From NCBI GenBank assembly GCA_019775845.1, contig JADQAV010000063.1, forward strand, positions 81,463 through 145,462: a DNA stretch of 64,000 nt, given 5' to 3'. Below the pieces are notes generated by a model. The model searched no databases. It was not told the origin of the DNA and saw nothing but the letters and a program-made list of their open reading frames with translations. The position numbers and the translations under genes were made by a program. The DNA is from Myrmaecium sp. VS I D KN 1 (lineage: Eukaryota; Ascomycota; Dothideomycetes; Valsariales; Valsariaceae). This document shows, one piece after another, positions 40,707-51,919 of this stretch. Within the stretch, counting starts at the first letter, position 1, and each line of letters starts with the position of its first letter.

Positions 40707-42868
40707 ATGTACAAACTTACTCGATATGCCGTGAGACTTCGCCTTGGCACGCGACCTGTGCCCCGGCCCAGCTGGATACGATATGCCTCCGTTGCAACGG
40801 CGCCAAAGCCCGCTCGTCCCCCCACCAGGAGCGACAGCGAGCCTGTGCCGCCGCCTCCGAAGCCGAGCGGCGGGATTGTCCTACGACCGTACCAAGAGGA
40901 TGCGATTCAGGCTGTCCTGGACAATCTCAAGGAGGGGAAGAAGAGACTGGGGCTTTCACTAGCTACCGGGGCTGGTAAAACGGTAAGTTCATTGTTCCGG
41001 GTGTTGCTCCGCGCACATTAGGTACTGATCCGACATTACAGGTCATCTTCACTCGTCTGATCGACCGTGTCCCGCCGCCGACGCCCGATGCGACTCGCAC
41101 GTTGATTCTGGTTCATCGGCGAGAGCTGGTGGAGCAGGCTGCGCGCCACTGCGCTCTTGCTTATCCGGAGAAGACTATCGACATCGAGATGGCCAATAGC
41201 CATGCTACTGGGTTCGCGGATATCACCGTTGCGTCGGTCCAGAGTATCAAGTCAATGGATCGCATCCTCAAGTTCGATCCCGCCAAATACAAGCTGGTGT
41301 TGGTGGACGAGGCACATCACATCGTCGCAGGGCAGTATCTTCAAGTGCTGGATCACTTTGGGTTGCGCAATTCGGAGCAACAGTCGACGGCTGTTCTTGT
41401 TGGAGTGTCGGCCACATTTTCACGGTTCGATGGCAAGAGCTTGGGGACCGCCATCGATCACATCGTCTACCACAAGGACTACATCGATATGATCAAGGAA
41501 GGGTGGCTGGCGGACATCATTTTCACCACGGTAGAGAGTAAGGCGGATTTGTCCCAGGTCAAACGGTTCCGAGGCGACTTCGCCACCGGCGACCTCTCCA
41601 AAGCAGTCAACACCGAGCAGACGAATGAACTCACGGTCCGGTCCTGGCGGGCCAAGGCGGAAGGCCGAAAAGCGACCCTCGTGTTCTGCGTCGACCTCGA
41701 ACACGTCGCGTCTCTGACACGAACGTTTCGCAGGCACGGCGTCGAAGCGCACTTCGTCACCAGCGCCACGCCCAGGAAGATCCGCGCCGAACGGCTCGAC
41801 GCGTTCCGCAACGGCGAATACCCGGTGCTGATCAACTGCGGCGTCTACACCGAAGGCACCGACATCCCCAACATCGACTGCGTCGTCCTGGCGCGGCCGA
41901 CGCGGTCCCGCAACCTGCTCGTCCAGATGATCGGCCGCGGGGTGCGGCTGCACCCGGCCAAGAAGAACTGTCACGTCATCGACATGGTCGCCTCGCTCGA
42001 GACCGGCATCGTGACCACCCCGACGCTCTTCGGACTGGACCCGGACGAGATCGTGGAGAACGCCAGCGTGAAGGACCTGGAGGAGCTGAACGAGAAGCGG
42101 AAGGAGGAAGAGAAAGTGCGGGAGGACCTGGTGGACTCGCTGCTCCGCAGCGGCGGCGGCCGGATGATCCCCTCGACCGTCTCCTTCACCGACTACGCCT
42201 CGATCGAGGACCTGCTGATGGACCAGACGGACGAGCGGCACGTGCGGGCGCTGTCGCGGTACGCGTGGGTACGGGTGTCTACGGACAAGTACGTGCTCAA
42301 CAACCGGTCGGGCAACTACCTGACGCTGGAGCGGGAGGCGACGGGGACGGACTACTGGCAGCTCAAGTACGTCGCCAAGCTGTTCACGGCGGCGATGATG
42401 GCGTCGCGATCCTCCTCCTCCTCCTCCTCCTCCTCGCCGGGGAAGGCGGGCACGGGCAAACGGAAACCGGCCGCCGCCCCCCCGTCGCCGTACACGAAGC
42501 CCCGCGTCCTCGGCCGGTTCGAGTCGTTCGAGCACTCGGTCCGTGCGGGCGACACCCAGGCCAAGGAGGTCTTCGAGCACGCGTTCATCTCGCGGGGCGC
42601 CAAGTGGCGGCTCGAACCCGCGACGCCGACCCAGCTCGCCTTCCTCAACCGCGGGAAGACGCCGGACGACGAGGGGTACTGGCAGGATGGCGACCTGACC
42701 CGCGGCATGGCGGCCGATATGATCACGAAGCTGCGCCACGGCGCCAAGGGCCGCTGGACCCGTCTGCTGATGCAGAAGTCCCGCCTTGAGAAGGCGAGGG
42801 CGAAGGAGATGATGGTGGAGGAGATGCGGGAGCGGGAGCGGGTGAAGGTGGGTCCGCTTGCGGAGTGA
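40707..42868 (+). CDS. IRC3: mitochondrial superfamily 2 DNA helicase IRC3
   Basis: Exons 40707-40982 and 41042-42868, phase 0, give 700 residues. The N-terminus ([14 protein letters not shown]..., basic with no acidic residues) looks like a mitochondrial presequence; an in-frame ATG 14 codons upstream is less likely. Motif I (ATGAGKT) is split from its following Val by the 59-nt intron (GTAAGT donor, TACTGATCC branch, TTACAG acceptor). Motif II is LVDEAHH, motif [11 protein letters not shown], motif V TEGTDIPN, motif [12 protein letters not shown]. The C-terminal ~250 residues include a Ser run and a conserved tail ([20 protein letters not shown]). Yeast Irc3 is a double-strand-DNA-dependent ATPase and branch-migrating helicase that protects mitochondrial DNA. 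Confidence 0.95.
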
Positions 42869-42917
42869 TTGGTCTCGTGAGACTTTTTGGGTATGGAGTT
42901 GGCGTTCGAGGATTCTT

Positions 42918-42939
42918 TCTTTCTTTCTTTCTTTCTTTG
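42918..42939. repeat. CTTT tetranucleotide microsatellite
   Basis: Five to six TTTC units just after the IRC3 stop codon. Confidence 0.85.
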
Positions 42940-42978
42940 CGTGGAGGGGGCGTTTTGCTTAGCATAAGGGGGTCCTAT

Positions 42979-43027
42979 TACCTACCTACCTACCTACCTA
43001 CCTACCTACCTACCTACCTACCTACCT
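42979..43027. repeat. CCTA tetranucleotide microsatellite, ~12 copies
   Basis: Perfect TACC/CCTA run on the + strand. The same tetranucleotide family is scattered through 26860-27350 and 58480-58540. Confidence 0.95.
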
Positions 43028-44632
43028 CAGTTTTACAAGGTGGGTAGAAATGATTTGCCATCCGGGACGGTTTGGATTTTTGCCTTATAGATTGTTGGCG
43101 AAGGAGACGGATCCGTTCGAGAGAAACACGGATAAGTAGCGTGGTCTGGCTCGGCAGAATGTAGGATGTATGTGCAGTACCTATGGTTTACGAAACTTTA
43201 GACCTCGACTTATTTCATCATCAATCTCCTCCGCTTTTAAACCCACCCACCCGCTGCTTGCCTGCCCTCTCTTCGCGTTGTTCTTCGTTCGAATATGTCC
43301 GCAGGTCGAGTAGTACAGTACCTTATGGATATAGTACGTGTGTAGGCTGATGATGTGTCATCCGCCTTGAAGAGCGACTTAGTAGTAGTAGTCTGCCACC
43401 TTCGGGATAGGTATCTTGTTGCAAATAACGGATGCATTGGATGGTATATATGGTGTGGTTTGTACCTCGAGGTGGTGCAGAGCGCTGCTGATGCATCTTG
43501 GCACCACCACCACCCGGGATGTTTTTCCATGCGCAGCCCAGCCAACCAGCCGTGCCAGCCAGTGACCAACCAGCCTCCCAGCCAACCAACCAACTAACGA
43601 ACCGAACCGGACGGATGCAAGCCCAAGTGGCTGCTGCTATCGAGCTGTCAACCAATCCACCAATCCAACGTCCATCGTCCATCGTCCTCCCTTCCCTCTT
43701 CCCTCCCTCCCTTCCTCTTTTCCCTCCCTCTCTACATACTGTACTCCACACCGCCATCCGCGTCCCTTGCATCTCGCGCTCTCTTTCTTCTCATCTTTCT
43801 CTGTCCTCAACCCCTCCCCCCTTCCTCAGCTGGCGCGCTGACGGGGCTTCTCGGTGCGATTTTGCCCAGCGCGGTCGGGTTCCCCGCTTTCATTTCGTTT
43901 GCTTGCTCTCGCCTCCGTCGCTTTTCCGCTCCGTGCGGGCCGGCCGCTTATTCAACCTGGACCTGCCTTACTCATCCCATCGCGATCGCTGCCCGTCGTC
44001 GAAGGTCGAGGATCGAAGCTTGACGTTGTCCCGAGGTGATTTAAGGTCGAGGGTTTTCGAGGCGATCACGAGTTCCTCGCGCGACCACAATCCGGTTACC
44101 TAGCAATCCAGCTGTCCAGTAATCCAGCAATCCGAGAGCTCCTTCAGCGCGCGGCCGGAGGTGCTTCTTTGGACGAGATACCCACCACGCGAGCGGGGAA
44201 GAGGAGGAGGAGGAAGCGGATACCTGGCGGGTTAACTTAGTGCGAGCGACGGGCCGCGTTATTAGAGTTGCCGGGCGGGTCTCTCCCGTGAGCCAACGGT
44301 CCGAGTTCCGCGCCCATGCGACGCATCCGCTCCCGACTGCTGTCACGCCCCCACCACCATCACCACCACCACCATCGCTCCCGCTTCTCCGTTCTGTAGC
44401 TGCCCGGGCCGCTTCACCACTGCGCTCGCTCATCGCTCACTCACCCACTCGCTCGTCCACGGCTGGCCACGCGCGACCACAATCCCCTGCTGCGGGGGAT
44501 CCGGGAATGCCCCTGTAGCAATCCCCCGCGCCGCGTCCGTTTTCGTCATCCCGGCTCGAATCGCGCGTGTCGTCTACTACCTTATAAGGCTCGTCCGACG
44601 CCGCTGTACAGCTTCATCCGCAGTCCGTGACC

Positions 44633-46669
44633 ATGGTCTCCTACCCGACTGACCCTCCCCTGGCGACCGCCGCGACCCCTCGCCCCCAACACCGGTCGGC
44701 GACCTCGCACTCCCACCGCTCCTCATCCCACCAGCGTGCCCGCTCCTCCTCCCGACACCCTTCGTCCTCCTCGAACATTCCCCCGGAACGCGCGCCGAGC
44801 GTCGCCCCCACCTCACGTACGCCCGCCATTGGCAGTCCCACCACGCCGTTCTCCCCCATCGAGCTCCCCGGCGACAGTGTCGTCCACCTCGCCCCAGCTG
44901 AGCGCAGCGAATCTCGCACCCGTCGATCCGCCTCCACCGCGCCGCCGCCTCCGCGTCGCCTCGTGCACCACAGCCGCGCCGCGCGCTCCGTGTACAGCAA
45001 CTCGAACCACGCGCCCACCAACGAGTTCCCCTGTTTCACCCACACGGGCGACGTCGAGATCCTGGTCGCGGCCGACCCGAACGGGCCGGCGCGCGGGCAG
45101 GAACGGCGGTACCTGCTCCACCGGCTGATCCTGAGCCAGTGCTCCGGCTTCTTCGAGGCCGGGATGCGCGAGGAGTGGGGTCGCGGTGGGCCGCCGGAGG
45201 CGAGCACGATCAGCGCGGTGAACGGAGATATGGGCGAGACGATGCCGGGAGGGTTCCCAGGAGCCCAGGGACGGAGCGGGCCGGGGAAGACGCGGTGGCG
45301 GTACGAGCTGGACTGGGAAGATGTGGATGATGATGAGATGCCGATGTTGGTGCAGAAGGTATTGTCCGCTGCTGATACCTGCGACCAGAGCGTGAGAGCA
45401 TGGCCGGCTAACCAACCTCCGCAGGACCCTACTACTTCTCCCTCCCTCTTCGGTCCCGACGACCACACCACCACCCACCCTTCTCCGCCTTGCCCGCCGC
45501 CCGTTCGTCCCAAACCACAACCCCCGCATCAGGGCTTCTTCCGCTCCCTCGCCGGCAACTTCTCCACCTCCTCCGTCCACCAACACCGGCCCACGCACGA
45601 CCAGCCACAACAACACCACCACCACCACCACCACCACCAAAAACCCCCGCAATACCCGTACCCGACCGCCTACGACCCAGACCTCCCGCACAACCACGAC
45701 GACACCCTCCGCGACCACGACAACCTCCTCCGCTGCTTCTACAACTTCCCCCCGCTCCTGCACCCGACCAACATCGCCATCGCCTACGTCGAAGCCAAGT
45801 CGCTCCTGCACCTGGCCTCCGCCTACCAGGCCCTCAGCGTCGTGGCGCCACGCGTGGACCACCACCTGCTCTCCTTCCGGGGCAAGCTGCACAAGCAGAT
45901 CGCCAAGTACCCCCCCTCCTACCTCAAACTCGGCTGGCTCTGCCGCAGCAAAGCCATCTTCTCCGAAGCGCTCGTGCACGTGGTGGGCACGTGGCCGGCC
46001 GGGGCGTCCCAGCTCCGCGGTGGGGGGCCGGGCCCGGCCCCGCTCGCCCCCGTCATCCTCGAGCTCGTCCTCGACAAGGTGGACGAGCGGCAGGAGCTCC
46101 GGGCCCGGGTCGAGGGCAAGCTCTGGCGCCTCAGCCTGACGACCAGCCGGGGCGAGCGCGTGAGCCCCTTCACCGCGCCCCCGCTCGACTGGCTCGCCGT
46201 CAGCCTCTTCCGGCACTGGCTCGCCGAGGCCTTGACCCCGCCGCCGGCGCCGATCCTCAAGGGTGGCGGTGGTAAGGGTGGCGCTGGCGCAACGACAGCT
46301 GCCGCGTCAGCACCACCACCCCGCCCCCCCGACCCCCTCCTCACCCTCCTCCGCCCGTCCGCCTACCTCCCCCGCGACGACCTCCGCCGCTTCCTCAAGC
46401 TGCATCCGCACCTGTACACGAAAGAGGGCTTGCGCCGCTTCGAGCGCAAGGTCGAGGAGATTAAGCGGCTTGCTGCTGGCGTGGTGGAGAGCAGCGGGGT
46501 GGGGCGGTGTTTGTTGGAGGGTGCTGGTGGTGGGGGGTTGGGCGGGGACGGTGGTGCTTCTGCTGCTGCTGCTGCTGGTTCGGTGGCGGCGTCGCTGGGG
46601 TATTTGACGTGTGTGGGCTTGGGACGCGGGGAGTGGGAGGGGTTGTGTGCGGAGGTGGGGGGGTTTTGA
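44633..46669 (+). CDS. BTB/POZ-like domain protein with probable 66-nt intron
   Basis: ATG at 44633 (GACCATGG context). Read straight through it gives 678 residues. An intron at 45359-45424 is likely: GTATTG donor, GGCTAAC branch, CCGCAG acceptor, 66 nt, a multiple of three with no stop. Spliced length is then 656 residues. The N-terminus is Ser/Arg/Pro-rich. Residues ~134-185 carry a BTB-like start: HTGDVEILVAADP, then RRYLLHRLILSQCSGFFEAG. Beyond an insertion with a His run (about eight His), the domain resumes with LLRCFYNFPP, YVEAKSLLHLASAYQAL and a helical C-terminal region (YLKLGWLCRSKAIFSEALVH). BTB domains mediate dimerisation or Cullin-3 binding; the role here is unknown. The tail is Gly/Ala-rich and the coding strand turns very G-rich at the end. 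Confidence 0.8.
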   Translation: MVSYPTDPPLATAATPRPQHRSATSHSHRSSSHQRARSSSRHPSSSSNIPPERAPSVAPTSRTPAIGSPTTPFSPIELPGDSVVHLAPAERSESRTRRSASTAPPPPRRLVHHSRAARSVYSNSNHAPTNEFPCFTHTGDVEILVAADPNGPARGQERRYLLHRLILSQCSGFFEAGMREEWGRGGPPEASTISAVNGDMGETMPGGFPGAQGRSGPGKTRWRYELDWEDVDDDEMPMLVQKVLSAADTCDQSVRAWPANQPPQDPTTSPSLFGPDDHTTTHPSPPCPPPVRPKPQPPHQGFFRSLAGNFSTSSVHQHRPTHDQPQQHHHHHHHHQKPPQYPYPTAYDPDLPHNHDDTLRDHDNLLRCFYNFPPLLHPTNIAIAYVEAKSLLHLASAYQALSVVAPRVDHHLLSFRGKLHKQIAKYPPSYLKLGWLCRSKAIFSEALVHVVGTWPAGASQLRGGGPGPAPLAPVILELVLDKVDERQELRARVEGKLWRLSLTTSRGERVSPFTAPPLDWLAVSLFRHWLAEALTPPPAPILKGGGGKGGAGATTAAASAPPPRPPDPLLTLLRPSAYLPRDDLRRFLKLHPHLYTKEGLRRFERKVEEIKRLAAGVVESSGVGRCLLEGAGGGGLGGDGGASAAAAAGSVAASLGYLTCVGLGRGEWEGLCAEVGGF

Positions 46670-46707
46670 GGGGGGGATGGGGTGGGGGGGTGGGGGGGTG
46701 GGGGGTT
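46669..46707 (+). other. G-run cluster with quadruplex-forming pattern
   Basis: Six or more runs of four to seven G separated by 1-2 nt, beginning immediately at the stop codon of the BTB-like gene, on its sense strand. It fits the G4 consensus several times over. Confidence 0.8.
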
Positions 46708-47465
46708 TTGCATCCTCCCTGTCTTTCTTTTGTTCTTGTTGTTGAGCGTTTTCTTTTCCTTTTTCTTTTCCTTTCCCCTTCCTTTTTTTATTCTCATCCC
46801 TTTTTCCCTTCCTCTTTGTTCACTTGATACACGCAACCCCGATGATCACGACGACGATAGACGACGATGAACGATGATGACGACAATACACGTAATACGA
46901 TCAAGTTATGAAGGGCGGGGCGATACCACGGACGCGTTCCCCCTAAGCTAGACTGGTTTCTTAGAGAGGGTAGAGGGGCTTCGTTCGCTTCTTCTCCTCT
47001 CCTCTCCCCCCTTCCGCCGACGAGTCAGATGGGTTCTGTTCTATAAGATGAGGATGCATATCGACGAGCAGTCTAGATTTCATCGCGCGACATGTTTCTT
47101 ATTCCCTCCCCTCCCCTCTCACGGGAGATACACCAACGACCGTTCCAAACCCATCGTCGCCCTCCAAACCAGACAGACCCCGTCCATCAATCCACCCCGC
47201 TTATCAATCATTGCAGCAGTCAGGCAAGGCACACAAACCCCGAACCGCAAAGGACAAGAAGAAAAAAAAAAAAAAAAAAAAAAAAAAACGAAATAAACCC
47301 TGAAAACTAGGGGGGGGGAATACCCTCATGATATTTACATTTTCCGCGCGCGGTAGCACAGTCAGAAGGGTCGGAAGAAAAAGAACACCTAGTAACCGAC
47401 GGTGTACTCAAGACAGGCAGGGCAGCCTCAACACCTTAACTAACGCACGCAACCCTCTCTCCCTC
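46670..47465. other. intergenic between convergent genes
   Basis: Starts with a G-run cluster (separate entry), then a T/C-rich stretch, a ~25-nt A-run at 47263-47287 and a C-rich end. 3' flanks of both neighbours; no gene. Confidence 0.5.
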
Positions 47466-50400
47466 TCACCCCTCCCCCACCCCCTCCACCCCCCCATCAT
47501 CCCCCTCCACCCCAACCCCCAACCCCCGCAACCGCCTCTCCACCCGCCCAACCCCCCTCGCCGTCACGCCAGCACCCACCTCCCTCCACGCACGCAGCGC
47601 ACTCCACAGGCCACCCAGCAAGGCGGCATCGCCGCGCGTTTCCGGCACGAACGCGAGGGCCGGGCGACCGTGGACGAGGGCGAGGGAGGCGAGGATGGCG
47701 TGGGCGGTGAAGAGGGTGCGGGGGAGGCCGAGGTGGGGACGGGCGGCGCGATGGCCGGGCGGCGCGTGCGGCTGCTGCTGCACAAGCAGGGCGGGCGCCA
47801 CGGCGGCGGCGAGGACGCAGTTTTCGATGCAGAGGCGGGCGGCGTGGCGGAGGTGGTCGAGCGCGGTGGGGAGGGATGGTGGCACGTGCGAGGGAGGAGA
47901 AGGGGGGGTGTGGGTGGTCGATCGTTCTGTGCCCCCATCCGCGTGCGCGGCGAGGTGCTCGTGCTCGAGGAGTTTGAGGACGGATGGCCACAGGATGAGG
48001 ATGTGCAGGGCGAGGTATTGGAACCGGAGGAAGGAGAGGCGGAGGTCGGGGAGCGGGGTCGGGGAGAGGGTGAAGCGGATGGGCGGGGGTAGCTGGTCGT
48101 GCCAGGCCTGCGCCTGGGCGCGGAGCTCGTCCGTGCGGAGCGGTCCGTTGATCACTTGGCCGTCTTGGGGGGATGGGTGAAAAGCACGTCAGTCGATGAT
48201 GGATCGGGGCGGTGTTTGCTTCCACGGTGCTTTCACGAACCTCGGGAACCCACGACGTCGAGCGTGCGGTGGAGGAGCTTGCACAGCGAAATCTGCGCGA
48301 GGAAGTAAGGGAAGCCTTCCTCCCCAGCCCCCGCCACCGGCAGCGGGACGACCTCGTGCCAGTCGCGGAGGCCGATGGGATGCCACTGCATCGTCGCCTC
48401 GAGGTCGCTGCGGGAAACCGTCAGGTGCGGCAAAATACGTTGGTCGTAAATGGGGGGGGGAACATACTGATACAGCACGGAGCAGATCCAGAACACGCGG
48501 TGGAAGCTCTCGCGCATCGGCGGATCCATCCGCCCCGGCTGGCCGGAACGGAGGACGTGCATGCAGTCCCGCGCGATCTCGCCGAGCACATCCCACGCCA
48601 TGAGCGGTCGCGTCGCGCACAGGAGATACGCCCTAGCAGCAGCAAGCTCGTCAGCAATGCCTTCCCATACCCTACGGACCCCGTAACCCCCTCTCCCACC
48701 CACTCACGCATGCAAGATCCGACACTGCAAGACCACCACCTCCCGCTTCTGCCGCGACAGATACCGATCCAGCAGGTCGCAGGCCCGCCGGAAATACTGC
48801 AAGCCCCGGAGCGCCGCGTCGCCGTCCGGCGCGATCTCCGGCTCCTCCCGCAGGAGGCTCCCCAACGCGAAGGCGAAGAGCGAGATGCACGTCGACGGGC
48901 TCGAGTCGGCGACGAATTCGAAGAATGCTGAGGTCTTCACGTGCGCCGCGAACGTCTTCTCGTCCATAAGCGGCATCCAGTGCAGGAATCCCTTGATGAA
49001 GGAGTCCGACAGCGTTCGCTCCCACTTCGGACAGATGGCGTCCACGCGGTTGTGGCGGTCCATGGCCTGGTAGAGCTGCTGCTCGGCGTGGAACTGCGTG
49101 TCGTAGAAATGCGCGGTGTCGTCCCACCCTTCCTCGTCCGGCATGTAGGACGGCGGCGTGAAGCTAATCAGCGACGGCCGCGGCACCACCGCCTCCCCAG
49201 CTGTCTGTCGAAAATCGTGAAGGGGCTGCGGTGCCGACGCGCTCTGTTGGTGGTGGTGGTGGTTCTTCCAAGCATCCGGCGCCGGCGGCGGCGGCGGTGG
49301 CGGTTGCAGCCGCGGCTGCGGTGGGGCCTGGGGTTGCGGCGACAGGTGCTGTATCGGCGGGAGATCCAACGAACTCCGTCGGTACGGTATCGACGTCTCC
49401 GCGGCGGCGGGCGGTTCGGGTCGGAGCAGGCTGGCGTTGATGTTGTCCTCCAGCCGTGCCAGACGCTCTTCGATGCGCAGCAACACATCGGAAGCGGTGC
49501 CCTGTCGACTGCAGCCCGGCCGCGCGCACGAAGGAAGCGTACCCAGCGTCAGTCAGCCCAACTGCTTGCCGCGCATCGGAGGATATGGCGCGCGGCATGG
49601 AAGGAGCGCGCGTGCGATAGGGAGATGAGAGGAAAGGAACAAAAAAACATCGGACGTACCTCTCCGGCTGGCCCATCTGCCGATACACGCACTCCACGCC
49701 CGTCTCCTTGCAGAACCCGCACGGCCGCTGGGCATCGCATCGTGTCTTCCGCAGCCGGCAGACTTCGCACTAATAAAAAGGGGCACGCCGCGGCGACACG
49801 AACGGTGCCGGAGGTCCTCGAATCAACGTGTGATCTTCGGTTGTTCTTCTCTTCTTTTCCTCTGAAACGTACGACTGAAAGGAGAATGAGGCGGGTGGTG
49901 GTGCATCAAGGAAGGAAGGGGAGGGGTAAAGGAGGTGAAGGAGACGGACGTGGGCATGGAATGTAGATGGCGCGCGCACAGGTTATGGTACACGATATGA
50001 GAGAAAGAGAGACGCGCTCAATCTCTCTTCCACATATCCTATCCTCCCCCCCCTCTCATAAACCGTCAAATCGTACTCACCGCAACAGCAACCCTCTTCC
50101 TCGGATAGTTCCTCGCCGGGTTCAGCGCCGCTTCCAAGCGGTCGACATCGGCAGCCGTCGGGGGCGTCATCGCCGCGGGGGGATCCTTGCGCTTATTCGT
50201 CGAGGAGGACGATGATGATGGCGCGGTTGCGGAGGAGGCGGAGGCGGAAAGGGAGGGAGCGGCGATGGATGCAGCAACAGCGACATCCGCCGTGCTGACC
50301 GCAGGCGCTACTGCTGCTGCGGCTGTCGATGGTGTTGGCTGCGGCAGCGTTGGCAGCGTTGGCAGCGTGGGCAATGGTGGTGGTTGTTGCGGTGGTGGGA

Positions 50401-50473
50401 GCGAGGCCGAAGATGCCGCCGCCGATATCGCAGCCGCCGCGACGACGGAAGGTGATGCCTGGTCCCAAGACAT
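47466..50473 (-). CDS. Zn2Cys6 fungal transcription factor
   Basis: Five exons: 50473-50081, 49769-49660, 49508-48708, 48632-48241 and 48163-47466, consistent in phase, 797 residues. After an Ala/Pro/Ser-rich N-terminus comes RKRVAVACEVCRLRKTRC and then DAQRPCGFCKETGVEC: the six cysteines have the spacing C-x2-C-x6-C-x5-C-x2-C-x6-C. A short coiled coil (LRIEERLARLEDNI) follows, as for dimeric binding to paired CGG sites. Next is a Pro/Gln-rich linker and the fungal-type middle homology region (FLHWMPLMDEKTFAAH, FALGSLLREEP, YFRRACDLLDRYLSRQKRE, LLCATRPLMAWDVLGEIARD, RESFHRVFWICSVLYQ). The C-terminus is Gly/Val/Glu-rich. The first intron is 311 nt, long for this window. The DHA1-type transporter gene lies ~1.4 kb upstream on the same strand. 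Confidence 0.92.
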
Positions 50474-51343
50474 GTCCTGGCGGGATGGGGGGAAGCGTGA
50501 ACACCGTCTTGCGCCGTCCTCTGCTTGTCTGCAAAAAGGAAAAAGGAAGGGAGAGGGAAATAAAACAAAAGCGGATGGAAGAGAGTGTTTTCTTCTTGCT
50601 TCCTTCTCGGTTCTCTATAGGGGCGATGGCTACCTAGTCGTTTTCCGTGCCCCGGCCCCCGGCGCGCGGTCGGAAGCGGGAAGGATGCGAGATCGCTCGC
50701 CCCCGGGCGGGTTGGGGGGCTTGGGTGGTTGTGGGGAGAAGGCCGGGAGGGAGGGGATGAAGAAAACGGGTGTCAGCCAGCCCGCTTCGATTTCCCATCG
50801 CTGTCATTGGACGGTTAACCACTGACTACCCGTTGTTATCTCGTCACTTCTGGCTTGGGGTACTCCTATGGAGTATCACGACAGAATAAACAAAACGCAG
50901 ATCTGAATCAAAGGGTAAAAAACCAAAATAAAAAAAGGACAAGCCGGTGAACGCTCCAGCAACGAAGAAAACAATAAACCAACCAAATGAACAACGAACA
51001 TCATTCAAGCCGACGTGATGCAGAACCCCTACTCCATAAAACCTGGGAAGGCTTGGGGAATTCGGCTCCGACGGGGCCCCGACCGGGCACCGAAAATCCG
51101 CCCGGGCGACTCACACATCAGCTTTCCGATCCGTGCCGTTAGTCGTGTCGTGTCGTGTAGGCACCGTGGCACCTCAGGCAGGCAGTCAGACTACAGTATT
51201 TACTCCATAGACTCACTTGACCAGACCAGAACGGGAGCATTCCACCAAGTTCAAAAGTGCAACAGCAGCAGTTCCATCCATACGAATCAAATCCAAGTCG
51301 TCACCCCAGAAGTTCATGGTAGTTAATGATATCATATATTTTC

Positions 51344-51391
<48 letters not shown>

Positions 51392-51919
51392 CTCCCTCTC
51401 TCTTCGAGCGCGCAGTGAACAAAGGGTATATCCATACTTCATGCCGACATGATTAGCAGATGAAGAACAAAAAATAGGAACAAAGAAGTCTAATTCCCAT
51501 GTCAAATAGAAGGCCGTGAGTAAATCAATAAAAAATAGCATGCGTCAAGAACAGCAGTGGTATAATGCTGATGCCAAGGGGGAACATGTGAAAAAAAAGA
51601 AGAAACGCGGTGACGAAAAAAAGGCACCAAAGCGAGAGCTTGGACCGGTCTCTGCCTCGTCGCTTCTGGCAGCAGCAAGCTCAAGTGGATCATCAAGAGA
51701 AGTCGGAGCCATCTCACGACCCCCTTCAAGTAGTCGAGCGCGCGGTCCTCCGCCAGATCAAACCGGCGTTGGGTGGTGCGTCGCCGGCGGATGATGAATT
51801 GGATGGAGAGCGTTTCCAGGACGCATCATGCCCTTTTTTGGCTACCTGTCGTCGGTATTTCGTATTGTGTCGATATGTAGAGCAAATGGTGTAGAATCAC
51901 AGCCCAAACAGCAGCAGGC
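50474..51919. other. intergenic, 1.4 kb, with CT microsatellite
   Basis: Promoter of the transcription factor and 3' flank of the transporter. A CT dinucleotide run (~18 units) is at 51351-51387. AT-richer than the flanking genes between 50860 and 51560. No gene supported. Confidence 0.5.
51351..51387. repeat. CT dinucleotide microsatellite
   Basis: About 18 uninterrupted CT units. Confidence 0.95.

Larger units (their letters stand above)
42869..44632. other. long intergenic region, 1.8 kb
   Basis: Two microsatellites listed separately; CCAGCCAACCAACC-type repeats at 43540-43600; CCCTTCC-rich pyrimidine stretch at 43680-43830. From ~44300 the sequence looks like the C-rich leader of the BTB-like gene, with CTTATAAGG at 44580-44588, ~45 nt upstream of its ATG. 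No gene supported. Confidence 0.5.

Noticed and set aside
41420-42739. 439-codon open frame antisense to IRC3
   Set aside because: It mirrors the codon structure of a well-supported helicase; high G/C at third positions keeps the antisense frame open. Its product is Arg/Gly/Val-rich with no motif.
44813-46216. 467-codon open frame antisense to the BTB-like gene
   Set aside because: Same effect; Gly/Val/Glu-rich with no domain, opposite a gene with a BTB-like motif and good start context.
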